A DNA stretch of 64,000 nt from CAWIMX01 sp963792785 (GTDB taxonomy: Bacteria > Acidobacteriota > Vicinamibacteria > Vicinamibacterales > CAVVIG01), in assembly GCA_963792785.1 (NCBI GenBank), contig CAWBXO010000004.1:558001-622000 (forward strand), in the 5' to 3' direction. Under the pieces are notes generated by a model. The model was given only the letters and a program-made list of their open reading frames with translations. It ran no database searches and had not been told where the DNA came from. Numbering within the stretch: position 1 is the first letter of the stretch; every line of letters begins with the position of its first letter. The position numbers and the translations under genes are program-made. This document shows, piece after piece, positions 35,581-44,419 of this stretch.

Positions 35581-38271
35581 ATGCGCCTCGCCGCCCGGCT
35601 GGCCGCCCTCTACCGGAACCTCACGGCCCGTGATCGCGTCGATCACGACCTCGACGACGAAGTTCGTGCCGCGTTCGACCTGCTCGTGGAGGAGCGCGCG
35701 CGCGCGGACCGGACGCCCGGCGACGCCCGCCGCGCGGCGGCGCTCGAATTCGGCGGCGTGGAGCAGGTCAAGGAGCGCGTGCGCGACGCCCACGCCGGCG
35801 CGGTCGTGAGCCGGTGGGCCGCCGACCTGGGGCGAGACCTCGGGCTGGGCATACGCGGCCTGCTGCGGCGTCCGCTGTTGACGGGCGTCGCGCTCGTCAC
35901 GCTCGCGCTCGGCATCGGCGCGAACGCCGCCATCTTCAGCGTCGTGCGCGCCGTGTTGCTGCGGCCGCTCCCCTACGACGCGCCCGACCGGCTCGTGCGC
36001 GTGACCGGACGGAACACCGCGACCGGCGATGCGGGCAACCTCTCTCCGGCCGACTTCTACGATCTGGAACACGACGCCCGGACGATCGAGCGGATGGGGG
36101 TGCACGGCTTCATCGACCGGTTCACCCTGGGCGGCGACGGCCGCGACGCCGAGCGCGTCGGCACCGTCCGGGTCACCGAAGGATTCTTCCCCACCCTCGG
36201 CGTCGACGCGGCGCTCGGCCGGGTGTTCGCCGCCGACGAGGACCGCCCGGGCGCGCCGCCGGTCGCCGTGATCTCCGACGGCCTCTGGCGCCGCCGCTTC
36301 GGCGGCGATCCCGCCATCGTCGGACGCACGGTCGCGATCAACGCCGTGCCGACGACGATCGTCGGCGTGCTGCCGCCGGCGTTCCGTCACGTGGAGGAGG
36401 ACCCCGCGCGCGCCGCGGATCTGTTCATGCTCTATCAGTTCGATCGGGCGCAGCCGAACCGGGGCGGCCACTTCGTTCGCGCGGTCGCCCGGCTGCGCCC
36501 GGGCCGGACCGTCGCGGAAGCCGGCGCCGAGCTGACCGGGATCGCGGCGCGGCTGGCGAGCGAGTATCCCGCCAGCAACACCGACCGCGGCGTGCGCGTG
36601 CAGCCGCTGCGCGACGCGATCGTGGCCGGCGCCCGGCCCGTGCTGCTGCTCCTGCTCGGCGCCTCCGGATTCGTGCTGCTCGTCGTCTGCGCCAACGTCG
36701 CGAACCTGCTGCTCGCGGCCGGCGCCGCGCGGCAGCGCGAGCTCGCCGTGCGGGCGGCCCTCGGGGCGGGACGCGGCCGTCTCGTGCGGCAGATGCTCAC
36801 GGAAAGCCTGGTGCTCGGCGGCGCCGGCGCGGCCGGAGGCCTTCTCGTCGCGACACTCGCGATGCCGCTGCTGACGGCGCTCTCGGCCGCCGGCATGCCG
36901 CGCGTCTCCGACGTGCGCATCGACGCCGCCGTCCTGGCGTTCACCGCCGCCGTCACCGTCGCGGCGAGCGTCGCCTTCGGCCTGCTGCCGGCGCTGGCCC
37001 TGCTCGGGCCCGACGTCCACGAGGCGCTGAAGCAGGGCGGCCGCCAGCCCGGCACGCTCGTCCACGGGCGCGCGCGCGACGCCCTCATTCTCGGCGAAGT
37101 CGCCGTCTCGGTCGTGCTGTTGGTCGGCGCCGGTTTGCTCGTCGAAAGCCTGTGGCGGCTGCAGGCGGTCGACCCCGGCTTCGACGCCAGCCACGCCGTG
37201 ACGATGAGCGTCGCGCTGCCGACGGCGCGCTACGCGGAGGGCACCGAGATTCCCTTCTATCAACAGCTCGAAGAACGGATTCGGCAGCTGCCGGGCGTGG
37301 CCCAGGTCGGCGCGGTGAACATCCTGCCCCTCAGCAACAACTACGACGGCCGCGGTATCCAGATCGACGATCATCCGCAGCCACCCGGTCAGGGGCCGTC
37401 GCCTGAGGCCCGCTCCATCACGCCCGGGTACTTCGCGGCCATGGGGATTCCGCTCGCGCGCGGCCGCGTGTTCGACGCGCGCGATCGCACGGACGCCCCG
37501 CTCGTCGCGATCGTGTCGGATTCGATGGCGCGCCGCTACTGGCCCGGCGCGGACGCGCTGGGGCGCCGCATCACATTCAACGCCGGCGTGAGCGACGAGG
37601 GCCGCCGCGACGTGGGCGGGCCCGGCTCCCGCGAGATCGTCGGGATCGTGGGCGACGTGAAGCATCTCGGGCTCGCCGAAGAGGAAGGCATTCCGACCTT
37701 CTACACGCCGCACGCGCAGCAACCGTCGTATCACGCGATGACACTGGTCGTGCGGACGGCCGGCGATCCCGGCGCCCTGGTCGCGTCCGTCCGGTCCGCG
37801 CTGTCGCAGATGGACGCCGAGGTGCCGCTGGCCGACGTGCGCTCGCTCGATCAGGTGCTGTCGAACGCGGCCGCCGAGCCGGCGGTGCGCACCGGCCTGT
37901 TCGCGCTGTTCGCGGGGCTGGCCCTGGTGCTGGCGGCGGTCGGCGTCTACGGTGTCGTCGGATATCTGGTCGCGCAGCGGACGCAGGAAATCGGCGTCCG
38001 GATGGCGCTCGGCGCCTCGCCGGCCGCGGTTCTCGCGATGGTCGTCCGCGATGGCATGCGGCCCGTGCTGCTCGGAATGGCCGTCGGCCTCGTGGGCGCG
38101 CTGGCGCTGAGCCGTCTGCTGCAGGCCCTGCTGTTCGGCGTCTCCGCGACGAACGCAACGGCGTATCTCGCCGCCTGCGGCGCGCTGGCGCTGGCCAGCC
38201 TGTTCGCGACGCTCGTGCCGGCCTGGCGGGCGATCGGCGTCGATCCCGTGACGGCCTTGCGCGGCGAGTAA
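35581..38271 (+). CDS. ADOP-family ABC transporter permease (MacB/FtsX type)
   Basis: An 896-residue 'acidobacterial duplicated orphan permease'. A short N-terminal domain of about 85 residues (DLDDEVRAAFDLLVEERARAD) is followed by two tandem MacB_PCD plus FtsX units. Each has one entry helix, a large periplasmic domain and three more helices (first helix LLTGVALVTLALGIGANAAIF; repeated C-terminal QRTQEIGVRMALGASPAAV). No ATPase is encoded nearby, as is usual for ADOP genes. Such permeases are thought to act in mechanotransmission-type export, but substrates are unknown. The promoter and two PadR operators are directly upstream. Confidence 0.92.
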   Translation: MRLAARLAALYRNLTARDRVDHDLDDEVRAAFDLLVEERARADRTPGDARRAAALEFGGVEQVKERVRDAHAGAVVSRWAADLGRDLGLGIRGLLRRPLLTGVALVTLALGIGANAAIFSVVRAVLLRPLPYDAPDRLVRVTGRNTATGDAGNLSPADFYDLEHDARTIERMGVHGFIDRFTLGGDGRDAERVGTVRVTEGFFPTLGVDAALGRVFAADEDRPGAPPVAVISDGLWRRRFGGDPAIVGRTVAINAVPTTIVGVLPPAFRHVEEDPARAADLFMLYQFDRAQPNRGGHFVRAVARLRPGRTVAEAGAELTGIAARLASEYPASNTDRGVRVQPLRDAIVAGARPVLLLLLGASGFVLLVVCANVANLLLAAGAARQRELAVRAALGAGRGRLVRQMLTESLVLGGAGAAGGLLVATLAMPLLTALSAAGMPRVSDVRIDAAVLAFTAAVTVAASVAFGLLPALALLGPDVHEALKQGGRQPGTLVHGRARDALILGEVAVSVVLLVGAGLLVESLWRLQAVDPGFDASHAVTMSVALPTARYAEGTEIPFYQQLEERIRQLPGVAQVGAVNILPLSNNYDGRGIQIDDHPQPPGQGPSPEARSITPGYFAAMGIPLARGRVFDARDRTDAPLVAIVSDSMARRYWPGADALGRRITFNAGVSDEGRRDVGGPGSREIVGIVGDVKHLGLAEEEGIPTFYTPHAQQPSYHAMTLVVRTAGDPGALVASVRSALSQMDAEVPLADVRSLDQVLSNAAAEPAVRTGLFALFAGLALVLAAVGVYGVVGYLVAQRTQEIGVRMALGASPAAVLAMVVRDGMRPVLLGMAVGLVGALALSRLLQALLFGVSATNATAYLAACGALALASLFATLVPAWRAIGVDPVTALRGE

Positions 38272-38301
38272 CCGGATCGGTCCGCAGCGCCCGGGCTGAC
38301 G

Positions 38302-39015
38302 CTACGGCGCGAGGAGATCGGTGATCCGCCGGCGCTGCCGGCCGTTCGCGTCGAAATTCTCCGGATCGAGCCAGCGCTCGAACGCGGCCTTGCGCGCGGG
38401 CCATTCCGAGTCGATCATCGAGAACCACGCCGAGTCGCGGCTGCGGCCCTTGCGGATCATGTGGTTCCGGAAGATGCCTTCGAACGTGAATCCGAACCGC
38501 TCGGCTGCGCGCCGCGACGGCGCGTTGAGCGAGTCGCACTTCCACTCGTAGCGCCGGTAGCCGAGATTCTCGAAGGCGTGGCGCGCCATCAGATACATCG
38601 CGTCCGTCGCGGCCGTCGTCCGCTGGAGCCGCGGCGAGAAGACAATGGCGCCGACCTCGATGGAGCGATCGCCGGGCTCCGCACGCAGATAGGCCGCGTG
38701 CCCCGCCGCCAGGCCGGTCTCGCGATCGACGATGGCGTAGTAGAACCGGTCCGGCGATGCCGCGCGCGCCGCGAGGTACTGGTCGAAGGGCGCGCGATCG
38801 AGAAACGGCCCTTCGCCCGCGAGATATGTCCACACCCGCGCATCGTGTGCCCCGCCAACCGCGTCGAACAGCGCGTCGCCGTGCGCCGCGGGATCGAGCG
38901 GCGTGACAATCGCGTACCGGCCCTCGAGCGTCACGCGTCCGGGGAGCCTGGCCGGCGTGGCGTCGACGATCGGGCCGAGCGGTTGATCGTCCCGCCTGGT
39001 CTCCTTCGCGCTCAT
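38302..39015 (-). CDS. GNAT-family N-acetyltransferase (RimJ/RimL-like)
   Basis: A 237-residue acetyltransferase. The fold is seen in GRYAIVTPLDPAAHGDALFDA, FYYAIVDRETGLAAGHAAYL, SIEVGAIVFSPRLQRTTAATDAMYL (acetyl-CoA binding region) and NAPSRRAAERFGFTFEGIFRNH, a RimJ/RimL-type ending. The target is unknown; relatives acetylate ribosomal-protein N-termini, amino acids or antibiotics. The ATG overlaps the stop of the upstream metallo-hydrolase (ATGA), so the two are coupled. Confidence 0.85.
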   Translation of the reverse strand: MSAKETRRDDQPLGPIVDATPARLPGRVTLEGRYAIVTPLDPAAHGDALFDAVGGAHDARVWTYLAGEGPFLDRAPFDQYLAARAASPDRFYYAIVDRETGLAAGHAAYLRAEPGDRSIEVGAIVFSPRLQRTTAATDAMYLMARHAFENLGYRRYEWKCDSLNAPSRRAAERFGFTFEGIFRNHMIRKGRSRDSAWFSMIDSEWPARKAAFERWLDPENFDANGRQRRRITDLLAP

Positions 39016-39914
39016 TGCAACGCCCCATCGAGCTCGAGGTAGACGCGCTCGAGCGCGCTCGTCGCGTTGTTCGCCGCGCGGGTCCAGCCGTCGATGCCGT
39101 CGAAGTTGGCGCGGGCGGCCGCCTGCTCGATCGGCACGCCCGCGTCGTGTAGCCGCCGCCCCTGAGCCAGGATCTGCTCGAGCGCCTGCCGGAACGCCCG
39201 CTCCTCCTCGCGAAGCACATCGGGCGCGTCGACGAACCCGTGGGCGGGCACGAAGACGTCCACGTCCATCGCCTCGGCCTTCTTCAGCGCGGCGATCCAT
39301 TCGCTCGGGTAGGCGTTCGCCATCGACGGAAACACGTGGTTCGAGAACACTTCGCTCATATAGAGAATCTTCTCGCGCGGCAGGTACACCTCGAGGTCGC
39401 CGCCCGTGTGCGCGCGGCCGAGAAACAGGATCTGGATCTCGCGGCCGCCGAGCGTGAGCGTCCGCCGGTCCGCGACCGTCTCGGCCTCGATCTTCATCCG
39501 CTCGCGCGACGTCGGATGCGCGATGAACGTCACCGGCCCGAAGGCCGCGTTGCCGCCCGTGTGATCCCCGTGCTCGGATCCGATGACGACGTACCTGATC
39601 GGCTGCGGCGTCAGTTTTGCGATGGCCGCCACGAGAAGGCGCGTGTTGGCCTCCGTGCCCTGGCCGTCGGCGACGAGGACGCCCTCGTTCGAGACGACGA
39701 CCAGGTTGTTGACGGTGAGAATCCGTTTCGTCGGGTCGACCTGCTCGAAGCTGTAGACCCCGTCGGCGAGCCGCGTGACGCGCGGAAAGTCCGAGGGCGA
39801 CAAGCCGCGCTCGCGGTAGTCCGCGGTGCGGACGGGCCCCTGCGCGGGCGGCGCGGCCCCGGCCGCCACCCCGACGACGGCGAGCGCCACCGTGACGGCG
39901 GCACGAATATCCAT
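39012..39914 (-). CDS. Metallo-beta-lactamase-fold hydrolase with altered metal motif
   Basis: A 300-residue exported protein: signal peptide (MDIRAAVTVALAVVGVAAGA), then an MBL fold with VNNLVVVSNEGVLVADGQG. The zinc motif reads S-E-H-G-D-H in place of H-x-H-x-D-H, so the first His is missing. Later ligands appear in GRAHTGGDLEVYLP and FVPAHGFVD. It resembles the quinoprotein-relay/SoxH-like group of periplasmic MBL proteins rather than true beta-lactamases. Loss of one ligand suggests a mononuclear site. It is coupled to the GNAT gene. Confidence 0.8.
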   Translation of the reverse strand: MDIRAAVTVALAVVGVAAGAAPPAQGPVRTADYRERGLSPSDFPRVTRLADGVYSFEQVDPTKRILTVNNLVVVSNEGVLVADGQGTEANTRLLVAAIAKLTPQPIRYVVIGSEHGDHTGGNAAFGPVTFIAHPTSRERMKIEAETVADRRTLTLGGREIQILFLGRAHTGGDLEVYLPREKILYMSEVFSNHVFPSMANAYPSEWIAALKKAEAMDVDVFVPAHGFVDAPDVLREEERAFRQALEQILAQGRRLHDAGVPIEQAAARANFDGIDGWTRAANNATSALERVYLELDGALQ

Positions 39915-39971
39915 ACTCCTCCGGCGCGGCATTATAGGACGCCGGCCCGGCAGTGATACGATCTCTTCATC

Positions 39972-40886
39972 GTGCCGAGAGTGCTGCCGCTGACGCCGGC
40001 GGGCCCGCCCGCCCCGCCCCGGGAACGCAAGCCCGAGTGGCTGAAAGTGCGCGCGCCCGGCTCGCCCGGCTACCTGCGGCTGAAGGAACTCATGCGGGGC
40101 CTGAACCTCCACACGGTGTGCGAGGAGGCCCAGTGCCCGAATATCGGCGAGTGCTGGCATCACGGCACGGCCACGTTCATGATTCTCGGCGACGTGTGCA
40201 CGCGCGCGTGCGCGTACTGCGCCGTCGCCCACGGGCGCCCCGATGCGCTCGATCCCCTCGAGCCGACGCGCGTCGCCAACGCCATCCACACCCTCGATCT
40301 GAACTACGTGGTGATCACGTCCGTCGACCGCGATGATCTGCCCGACGGCGGCGCGTCGGTCTTCGCCGCCACGATCCGCGAGACCCGCGCCCGGCTGCCC
40401 GCATGCCGGATCGAGGTGCTGATTCCCGACTTCCAGGGGGAAGACGCGTCGCTCCGCGCGGTGCTCGACGCCGGGCCAGACATCCTGAACCACAACACCG
40501 AGACCGTGCCGCGGCTGTACAAGATGGCGCGCTCGGGCGGCCGGTACGCGCGCACGCTGGAACTCCTCGATCGGTCGCGGCGCTACGCGCCAGGCATCCC
40601 GACGAAAACCGGCGTGATGGTCGGCCTCGGCGAGGAGAAGGACGAGCTCGTGGCCGTGTTCCGCGACCTGCGCGACGCCGGCTGCGGCATCCTCACGATC
40701 GGCCAGTACCTCCGGCCCTCGCTCGACCACGCGCCGATCGTCCGCTACTATCACCCCGACGAATTCGCCGAGCTGAAACGGATCGCGCTCGACCTCGGCT
40801 TCGTGCACGTCGAGTCCGGCCCGCTCGTCCGCAGCTCGTATCACGCGCACGAAACCGCCGACGCGTACGCCCGAGCCGCGCGCTGA
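39972..40886 (+). CDS. lipA: Lipoyl synthase
   Basis: A 304-residue radical SAM enzyme that inserts two sulfurs into octanoyl-protein to make lipoyl groups. The auxiliary cluster motif CEEAQCPNIGEC and the radical SAM motif CTRACAYC are both present, as is the C-terminal RSSYHA motif whose Ser binds the auxiliary cluster. The start is GTG at 39972. Its product would lipoylate the E2 (aceF) encoded about 4 kb away. No lipB or lipM is visible in the window. Confidence 0.96.
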   Translation: MPRVLPLTPAGPPAPPRERKPEWLKVRAPGSPGYLRLKELMRGLNLHTVCEEAQCPNIGECWHHGTATFMILGDVCTRACAYCAVAHGRPDALDPLEPTRVANAIHTLDLNYVVITSVDRDDLPDGGASVFAATIRETRARLPACRIEVLIPDFQGEDASLRAVLDAGPDILNHNTETVPRLYKMARSGGRYARTLELLDRSRRYAPGIPTKTGVMVGLGEEKDELVAVFRDLRDAGCGILTIGQYLRPSLDHAPIVRYYHPDEFAELKRIALDLGFVHVESGPLVRSSYHAHETADAYARAAR

Positions 40887-40925
40887 GCGCATCGGGCGCA
40901 AGGGAGCCCCTGGGAAGGAAGAATC

Positions 40926-41786
40926 ATGCGCCGATTCGGTGTCCTGCTGATCCTCGCCACGCTCGCCGTTCCCGCCATCGCCCGCGCGCAGTCCGACTGG
41001 ACCGAGCCCTTCCCGCCCTTCAAAATCGCCGGCAACCTCTACTACGTCGGCAGCCGCGGGCTCGCCAACTACCTGATCACGACGCCCGAGGGTCACATCC
41101 TCATCAACAGTGACCTCGAGGCGAACGTGCCGATGATCAAGGCGAGCGTCGAGCGCCTCGGCTTCAAGTTCACCGACATCAAGATCCTCCTGATCAACCA
41201 TGCGCACTGGGACCACGACGCCGGGAGCGCGCTCGTCAAGCAGCAGACCGGCGCGACCTACATGGTGATGGACGCCGACGTGCCCGTCGTCGAGTCCGGC
41301 GGCAAGACGGACTTCCAATACGGCAGCACGCCGGGATCGCTGTACGCGCCGATGACGGTCGACCGCGTCCTGCACGACGGCGACACGGTGACGCTCGGCG
41401 GCGCGACGCTCGTCGCGCACCTCACGCCGGGCCACACGAAAGGCTGCACCACCTGGACGATGGAGGTCGCCGACGCCGGGCGGACCTACCACGTCGTGAT
41501 CGTCGGCAGCCCCAACGTGAACCCCGGGTACAAGCTCGTGAACAACGCCCAGTACCCGCGGATCGCGGAGGACTACGCGAAGGGATTCCAGGTGCTGAAG
41601 GCGCTGCAGGCCGACATCTTCCTGGGCGCGCACGGGAACTACTACGACATGGAGGCGAAGTACGCGCGGATGCAGGCCGGCGAGCGCGGCGCGTTCATCG
41701 ACCCGGAGGGCTACCGGGCGTACGTGGCGGCGCGGGAGCAGGACTTCCGCGACGAGCTGGCGAAGCAGGAGGCCGCCGCGCGCTGA
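40926..41786 (+). CDS. Subclass B3-like metallo-beta-lactamase
   Basis: A 286-residue exported protein (signal MRRFGVLLILATLAVPAIARAQ). The zinc-binding motif is intact: HAHWDHD gives His116, His118, Asp120 and His121 in the standard numbering, TPGHTKGCTTW gives His196, and LGAHGNYYDM gives His263, a distinctive B3 landmark. This set is what functional B3 beta-lactamases show. Environmental B3 enzymes vary widely in activity, so resistance cannot be claimed from sequence. It follows lipA by 39 bases, with GGAAGGAAGAATC before the ATG. Confidence 0.85.
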   Translation: MRRFGVLLILATLAVPAIARAQSDWTEPFPPFKIAGNLYYVGSRGLANYLITTPEGHILINSDLEANVPMIKASVERLGFKFTDIKILLINHAHWDHDAGSALVKQQTGATYMVMDADVPVVESGGKTDFQYGSTPGSLYAPMTVDRVLHDGDTVTLGGATLVAHLTPGHTKGCTTWTMEVADAGRTYHVVIVGSPNVNPGYKLVNNAQYPRIAEDYAKGFQVLKALQADIFLGAHGNYYDMEAKYARMQAGERGAFIDPEGYRAYVAAREQDFRDELAKQEAAAR

Positions 41787-41809
41787 AACCCACATAGCCT
41801 GGAGGATCC

Positions 41810-42463
41810 ATGTTCGTTGGACATCTCGCCGTCGCACTCGCCGCCAAACGCCAGGCGCCGAAGCTGTCCCTGGGTTGGCTGTTCGCCGCGGTCACCCTGC
41901 TCGACCTGCTGTGGCCGATCTTCCTGCTCCTGGGCGTCGAGCAGGTCAGCCTCGCGCCGGGCACGCCGTTCACCCCACTCGTGTTCACGTCGTATCCCTG
42001 GTCGCACAGCCTGTTGATGTCGATCGTCTGGGGCTTCGGCCTGCTCGGTCTGGCGCGCGCCCTCGGCCGGCCGGCCGGCGCCTGGTACCTCCTGCCGGCG
42101 CTCGTGGTCAGCCATTGGGTGCTCGACTTCATCAGCCATGCGCCCGACATGCCCCTCTGGCCGGGCGCGTCGCCCCACCTCGGCCTGGGCCTCTGGTACT
42201 CGATTCCGGGCACGCTCATCGTCGAGGGCGGGATGTGGGTGGCCGGCCTCGCGATCTACCTGCGCGGCCGGCGGGCGACGAGCTGGGTCGGGCCGGCGGC
42301 GCTGTGGTCGCTGGTCGCCGTCACCACGCTGCTGTGGGCGGCGAGCCCGTGGACGCCGGCGCCGCCCAGCGTCTCAGCGCTGGCGTGGTACGGGCTGATC
42401 GGCGGGTGGATCACCCTGCCCTGGGCGGCGCTGGCGGACAAGCACTACCAACTGAGGAGCTGA
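41810..42463 (+). CDS. Polytopic membrane protein (DUF457/YdjM-like)
   Basis: A 217-residue protein with six or seven helices. Motifs HLAVALAAK near the start, YPWSHSLLMS, and VVSHWVLDFISHAPD resemble the His/Asp pattern of membrane-bound metal-dependent hydrolases of the YdjM (DUF457) type. The activity of this branch is not established. A GGAGGATCC ribosome site precedes the ATG. The final residues QLRS and the stop TGA are encoded by the first units of an octamer array. Confidence 0.75.
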   Translation: MFVGHLAVALAAKRQAPKLSLGWLFAAVTLLDLLWPIFLLLGVEQVSLAPGTPFTPLVFTSYPWSHSLLMSIVWGFGLLGLARALGRPAGAWYLLPALVVSHWVLDFISHAPDMPLWPGASPHLGLGLWYSIPGTLIVEGGMWVAGLAIYLRGRRATSWVGPAALWSLVAVTTLLWAASPWTPAPPSVSALAWYGLIGGWITLPWAALADKHYQLRS

Positions 42464-42484
42464 AGAGCTGGGGAACTGAGGAAG
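42451..42484. repeat. 8-bp array (AACTGAGG/AGCTGAAG) at the membrane-protein stop
   Basis: Octamer units AACTGAGG, AGCTGAAG, AGCTGGGG and AACTGAGG. The array begins inside the last codons of the membrane protein and supplies its TGA. Confidence 0.75.
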
Positions 42485-42663
42485 TAGTCGCGCGCTACGA
42501 AAGGGTATCGGTTGCCATCTGGTCCTACATTTCTGATCGACAGCCGTGAAGCCATCCTGGCGGTGGCGAATCACCGGATCGCAGATTCACTCGGGATTTC
42601 GGTGGATCTTCAAGGCTTGGGCGGGTGGCCGAACGTGGACCGGTTCTTGCTCCGTGAATCGGT

Positions 42664-42858
42664 ATGGAATTCGAACTACTGACCCGGCGGATTCGCAACG
42701 AGTTCAACGAGATGCCTGGCCTGCGGCTGACGCTCCAGCAGGCCCAGCGGCTGTGGGGTCTCGAGCGCGACATGTGCCGCGCCGTGATCGATCGGCTCGT
42801 CGAGTCGTCGTTCCTCCGGTGGACCGCGACGGGCACGGTCATCCGGTTAGAGAACTGA
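42664..42858 (+). CDS. Small winged-helix-like protein
   Basis: A 64-residue protein with a plausible helix-turn-helix (MPGLRLTLQQAQRLWGLE, then CRAVIDRLVESSFLRW) and a short beta wing (TATGTVIRLEN). It may be a DNA-binding regulator; size and pattern recur in Acidobacteriota, but I cannot name a family. The stop codon lies in the next octamer array (GAACTGAGG). Upstream, 42485-42663 has no other gene. Confidence 0.62.
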   Translation: MEFELLTRRIRNEFNEMPGLRLTLQQAQRLWGLERDMCRAVIDRLVESSFLRWTATGTVIRLEN

Positions 42859-42915
42859 GGAACTGAGGAGCTGAGGAAGCGTGGTTCCGCAGCTCCCCAG
42901 CTCCTCAGCTCCTCA
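42851..42915. repeat. Palindromic 8-bp array between convergent genes
   Basis: Left arm GAACTGAGGAACTGAGGAGC, a short turn, then right arm of CAGCTCC units. Both convergent genes end inside it: the small HTH-like gene's TGA at 42856-42858 and the lpdA stop at 42913-42915. A stem-loop is possible, but no T-tract is present. Confidence 0.8.
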
Positions 42916-44328
42916 CTTTCTTCGTGGCTTATACACGTGCGTGGCCTGGCCGAAGAACATCTCGGCCGCCTCACCCATGGTCTCCGACAGCGTCGGGTGC
43001 GTATGGATTGAAAGGGTCAGGTCCTTCGCGTTCGCGCCCATTTCCACGGCCAGCACGCCTTCCGCGATCAGCTCTCCCGCCGACACGCCCACGATTCCCA
43101 CTCCCAGGATCCGCCCCGTCTTCGGCTCGACGATGAGCTTGGTGAGGCCGTCGGCGCGGTCGAGCGTCAGCGCGCGGCCCGACGCGCCCCAGACGAACTT
43201 CACCACCTCGAAGGCCAGCCCCTTCGCCTGAGCCTCCTGCTCGGTCACGCCGCACCAGGCCAGTTCCGGGTCGGTGAACACCACGGCGGGAATCGCGCGC
43301 GGCTCGAACGCGGCCTTCTCCCCGGCGATCGCCTCGGCCGCCACACGCCCCTCGGCCATGGCCTTGTGCGCGAGCATCGGCTCGCCGGCCACGTCGCCGA
43401 TGGCGAAGATCGTCGGCTCCGCCGTCCGGCGCTGCACGTCGACCTCGATGAAGCCCTTCGCGTTCACGACGACCTTCGTCCGATCGAGCCCGGGGACGTT
43501 CGAGTTCGGGCGCCGCCCGATCGACACGAGCACCGCGTCGAACACCTGCTCGGGCTCCTTCACGTCCGGGCCCTCGAACGTCACGCGCACGCCGCCGGCC
43601 TCCTCGGCCATCTTCACGACCTTCGTGTTGAGCATCACGGCCTTCGTGATCGTGGCGACGCGCTTCGCCAGGATGTTCACGAGGTCGCGATCCGCGCCGG
43701 GCAGGAGGCCGCCGGTCATCTCCACGACCGACACCTCGCTGCCGAGGGCCGCGTAGACGGTGCCGAGCTCGAGGCCGATGTAGCCGCCGCCCACCACGAG
43801 GAGGGTCTTCGGGATCCGCTTCAACTCGAGCGCCGAGGTCGAGTCGAGCACGCGCTCGCTCTGGAGCGCGAGCGACGGGATCACGGTCGGCCGGGACCCG
43901 GTCGCGATGATGATGAAATCGGCCGTGACCTCTTCGACGCCGCCGCCCACCTTCTCGACGCGCAGCGTCGTCGGGCCGGCGATCTCGGCGCGGCCCTGGA
44001 TGTAGTGGACCTTGCGCATCTTCCCGATTTGGCCGTTCCCGCTCGTCAGCTTCGTGACGATCTCATTCTTCCAGGCGCGGAGGCGGTCGAGGTCGAGCGT
44101 GGGCGCGCCAAAGCCCACGCCCCACGCGGAGGCGTGCTTCGACTCCTCGATGAGCTTGGCGACATGCAGGAGCGCCTTGGACGGGATGCAGCCGCGGTAC
44201 GTGCACACGCCGCCCGGGTTCACCTCCGGGTCGATCATCGTGACGGTCTTGCCCAGATCCGCGGCGAGATAGGCCGCGGCGTATCCGCCGGGCCCCGCGC
44301 CGATCACTGCTACTTGTGTCGATGGCAT
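42913..44328 (-). CDS. lpdA: Dihydrolipoyl dehydrogenase (E3)
   Basis: A 471-residue flavoprotein that reoxidises dihydrolipoyl groups with NAD+. It has the FAD motif VIGAGPGGYAAAYLA, the redox-active disulfide in GGVCTYRGCIPSK, the NAD motif VVGGGYIGLELGTVYAALG, the second FAD motif FAIGDVAGEPMLAHKAMAEG, and the catalytic His-Glu region HTHPTLSE near the C-terminus. It is downstream of aceE and aceF on the same strand, so it would be the E3 of this pyruvate dehydrogenase complex. It is separated from aceF by 91 bases that contain a strong hairpin, which may lower its transcription relative to E1 and E2. Confidence 0.96.
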   Translation of the reverse strand: MPSTQVAVIGAGPGGYAAAYLAADLGKTVTMIDPEVNPGGVCTYRGCIPSKALLHVAKLIEESKHASAWGVGFGAPTLDLDRLRAWKNEIVTKLTSGNGQIGKMRKVHYIQGRAEIAGPTTLRVEKVGGGVEEVTADFIIIATGSRPTVIPSLALQSERVLDSTSALELKRIPKTLLVVGGGYIGLELGTVYAALGSEVSVVEMTGGLLPGADRDLVNILAKRVATITKAVMLNTKVVKMAEEAGGVRVTFEGPDVKEPEQVFDAVLVSIGRRPNSNVPGLDRTKVVVNAKGFIEVDVQRRTAEPTIFAIGDVAGEPMLAHKAMAEGRVAAEAIAGEKAAFEPRAIPAVVFTDPELAWCGVTEQEAQAKGLAFEVVKFVWGASGRALTLDRADGLTKLIVEPKTGRILGVGIVGVSAGELIAEGVLAVEMGANAKDLTLSIHTHPTLSETMGEAAEMFFGQATHVYKPRRK

Positions 44329-44350
44329 GCGTGTCTCAAGACAAATGCGG

Positions 44351-44406
44351 CCACGAAGGCACGAAGGCCCGAAGAAGAATCCTTCGTGACCTTCGTGCCT
44401 TCGTGG
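44351..44406. repeat. Perfect 17-bp inverted repeat of ACGAAGGC units between aceF and lpdA
   Basis: Left arm 44351-44367 (CCACGAAGGCACGAAGG) and right arm 44390-44406 are exact reverse complements around a 22-base loop. Each arm is made of two octamers. It lies inside the aceE-aceF-lpdA unit, where a stable mRNA hairpin could protect or attenuate the message. Confidence 0.85.
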
Positions 44407-44419
44407 TTGCGTTGTTAAA

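Noticed and set aside
42485..42663. Possible gene between the membrane protein and the small HTH-like gene
   Set aside because: Short frames only, with no start signal or codon bias.
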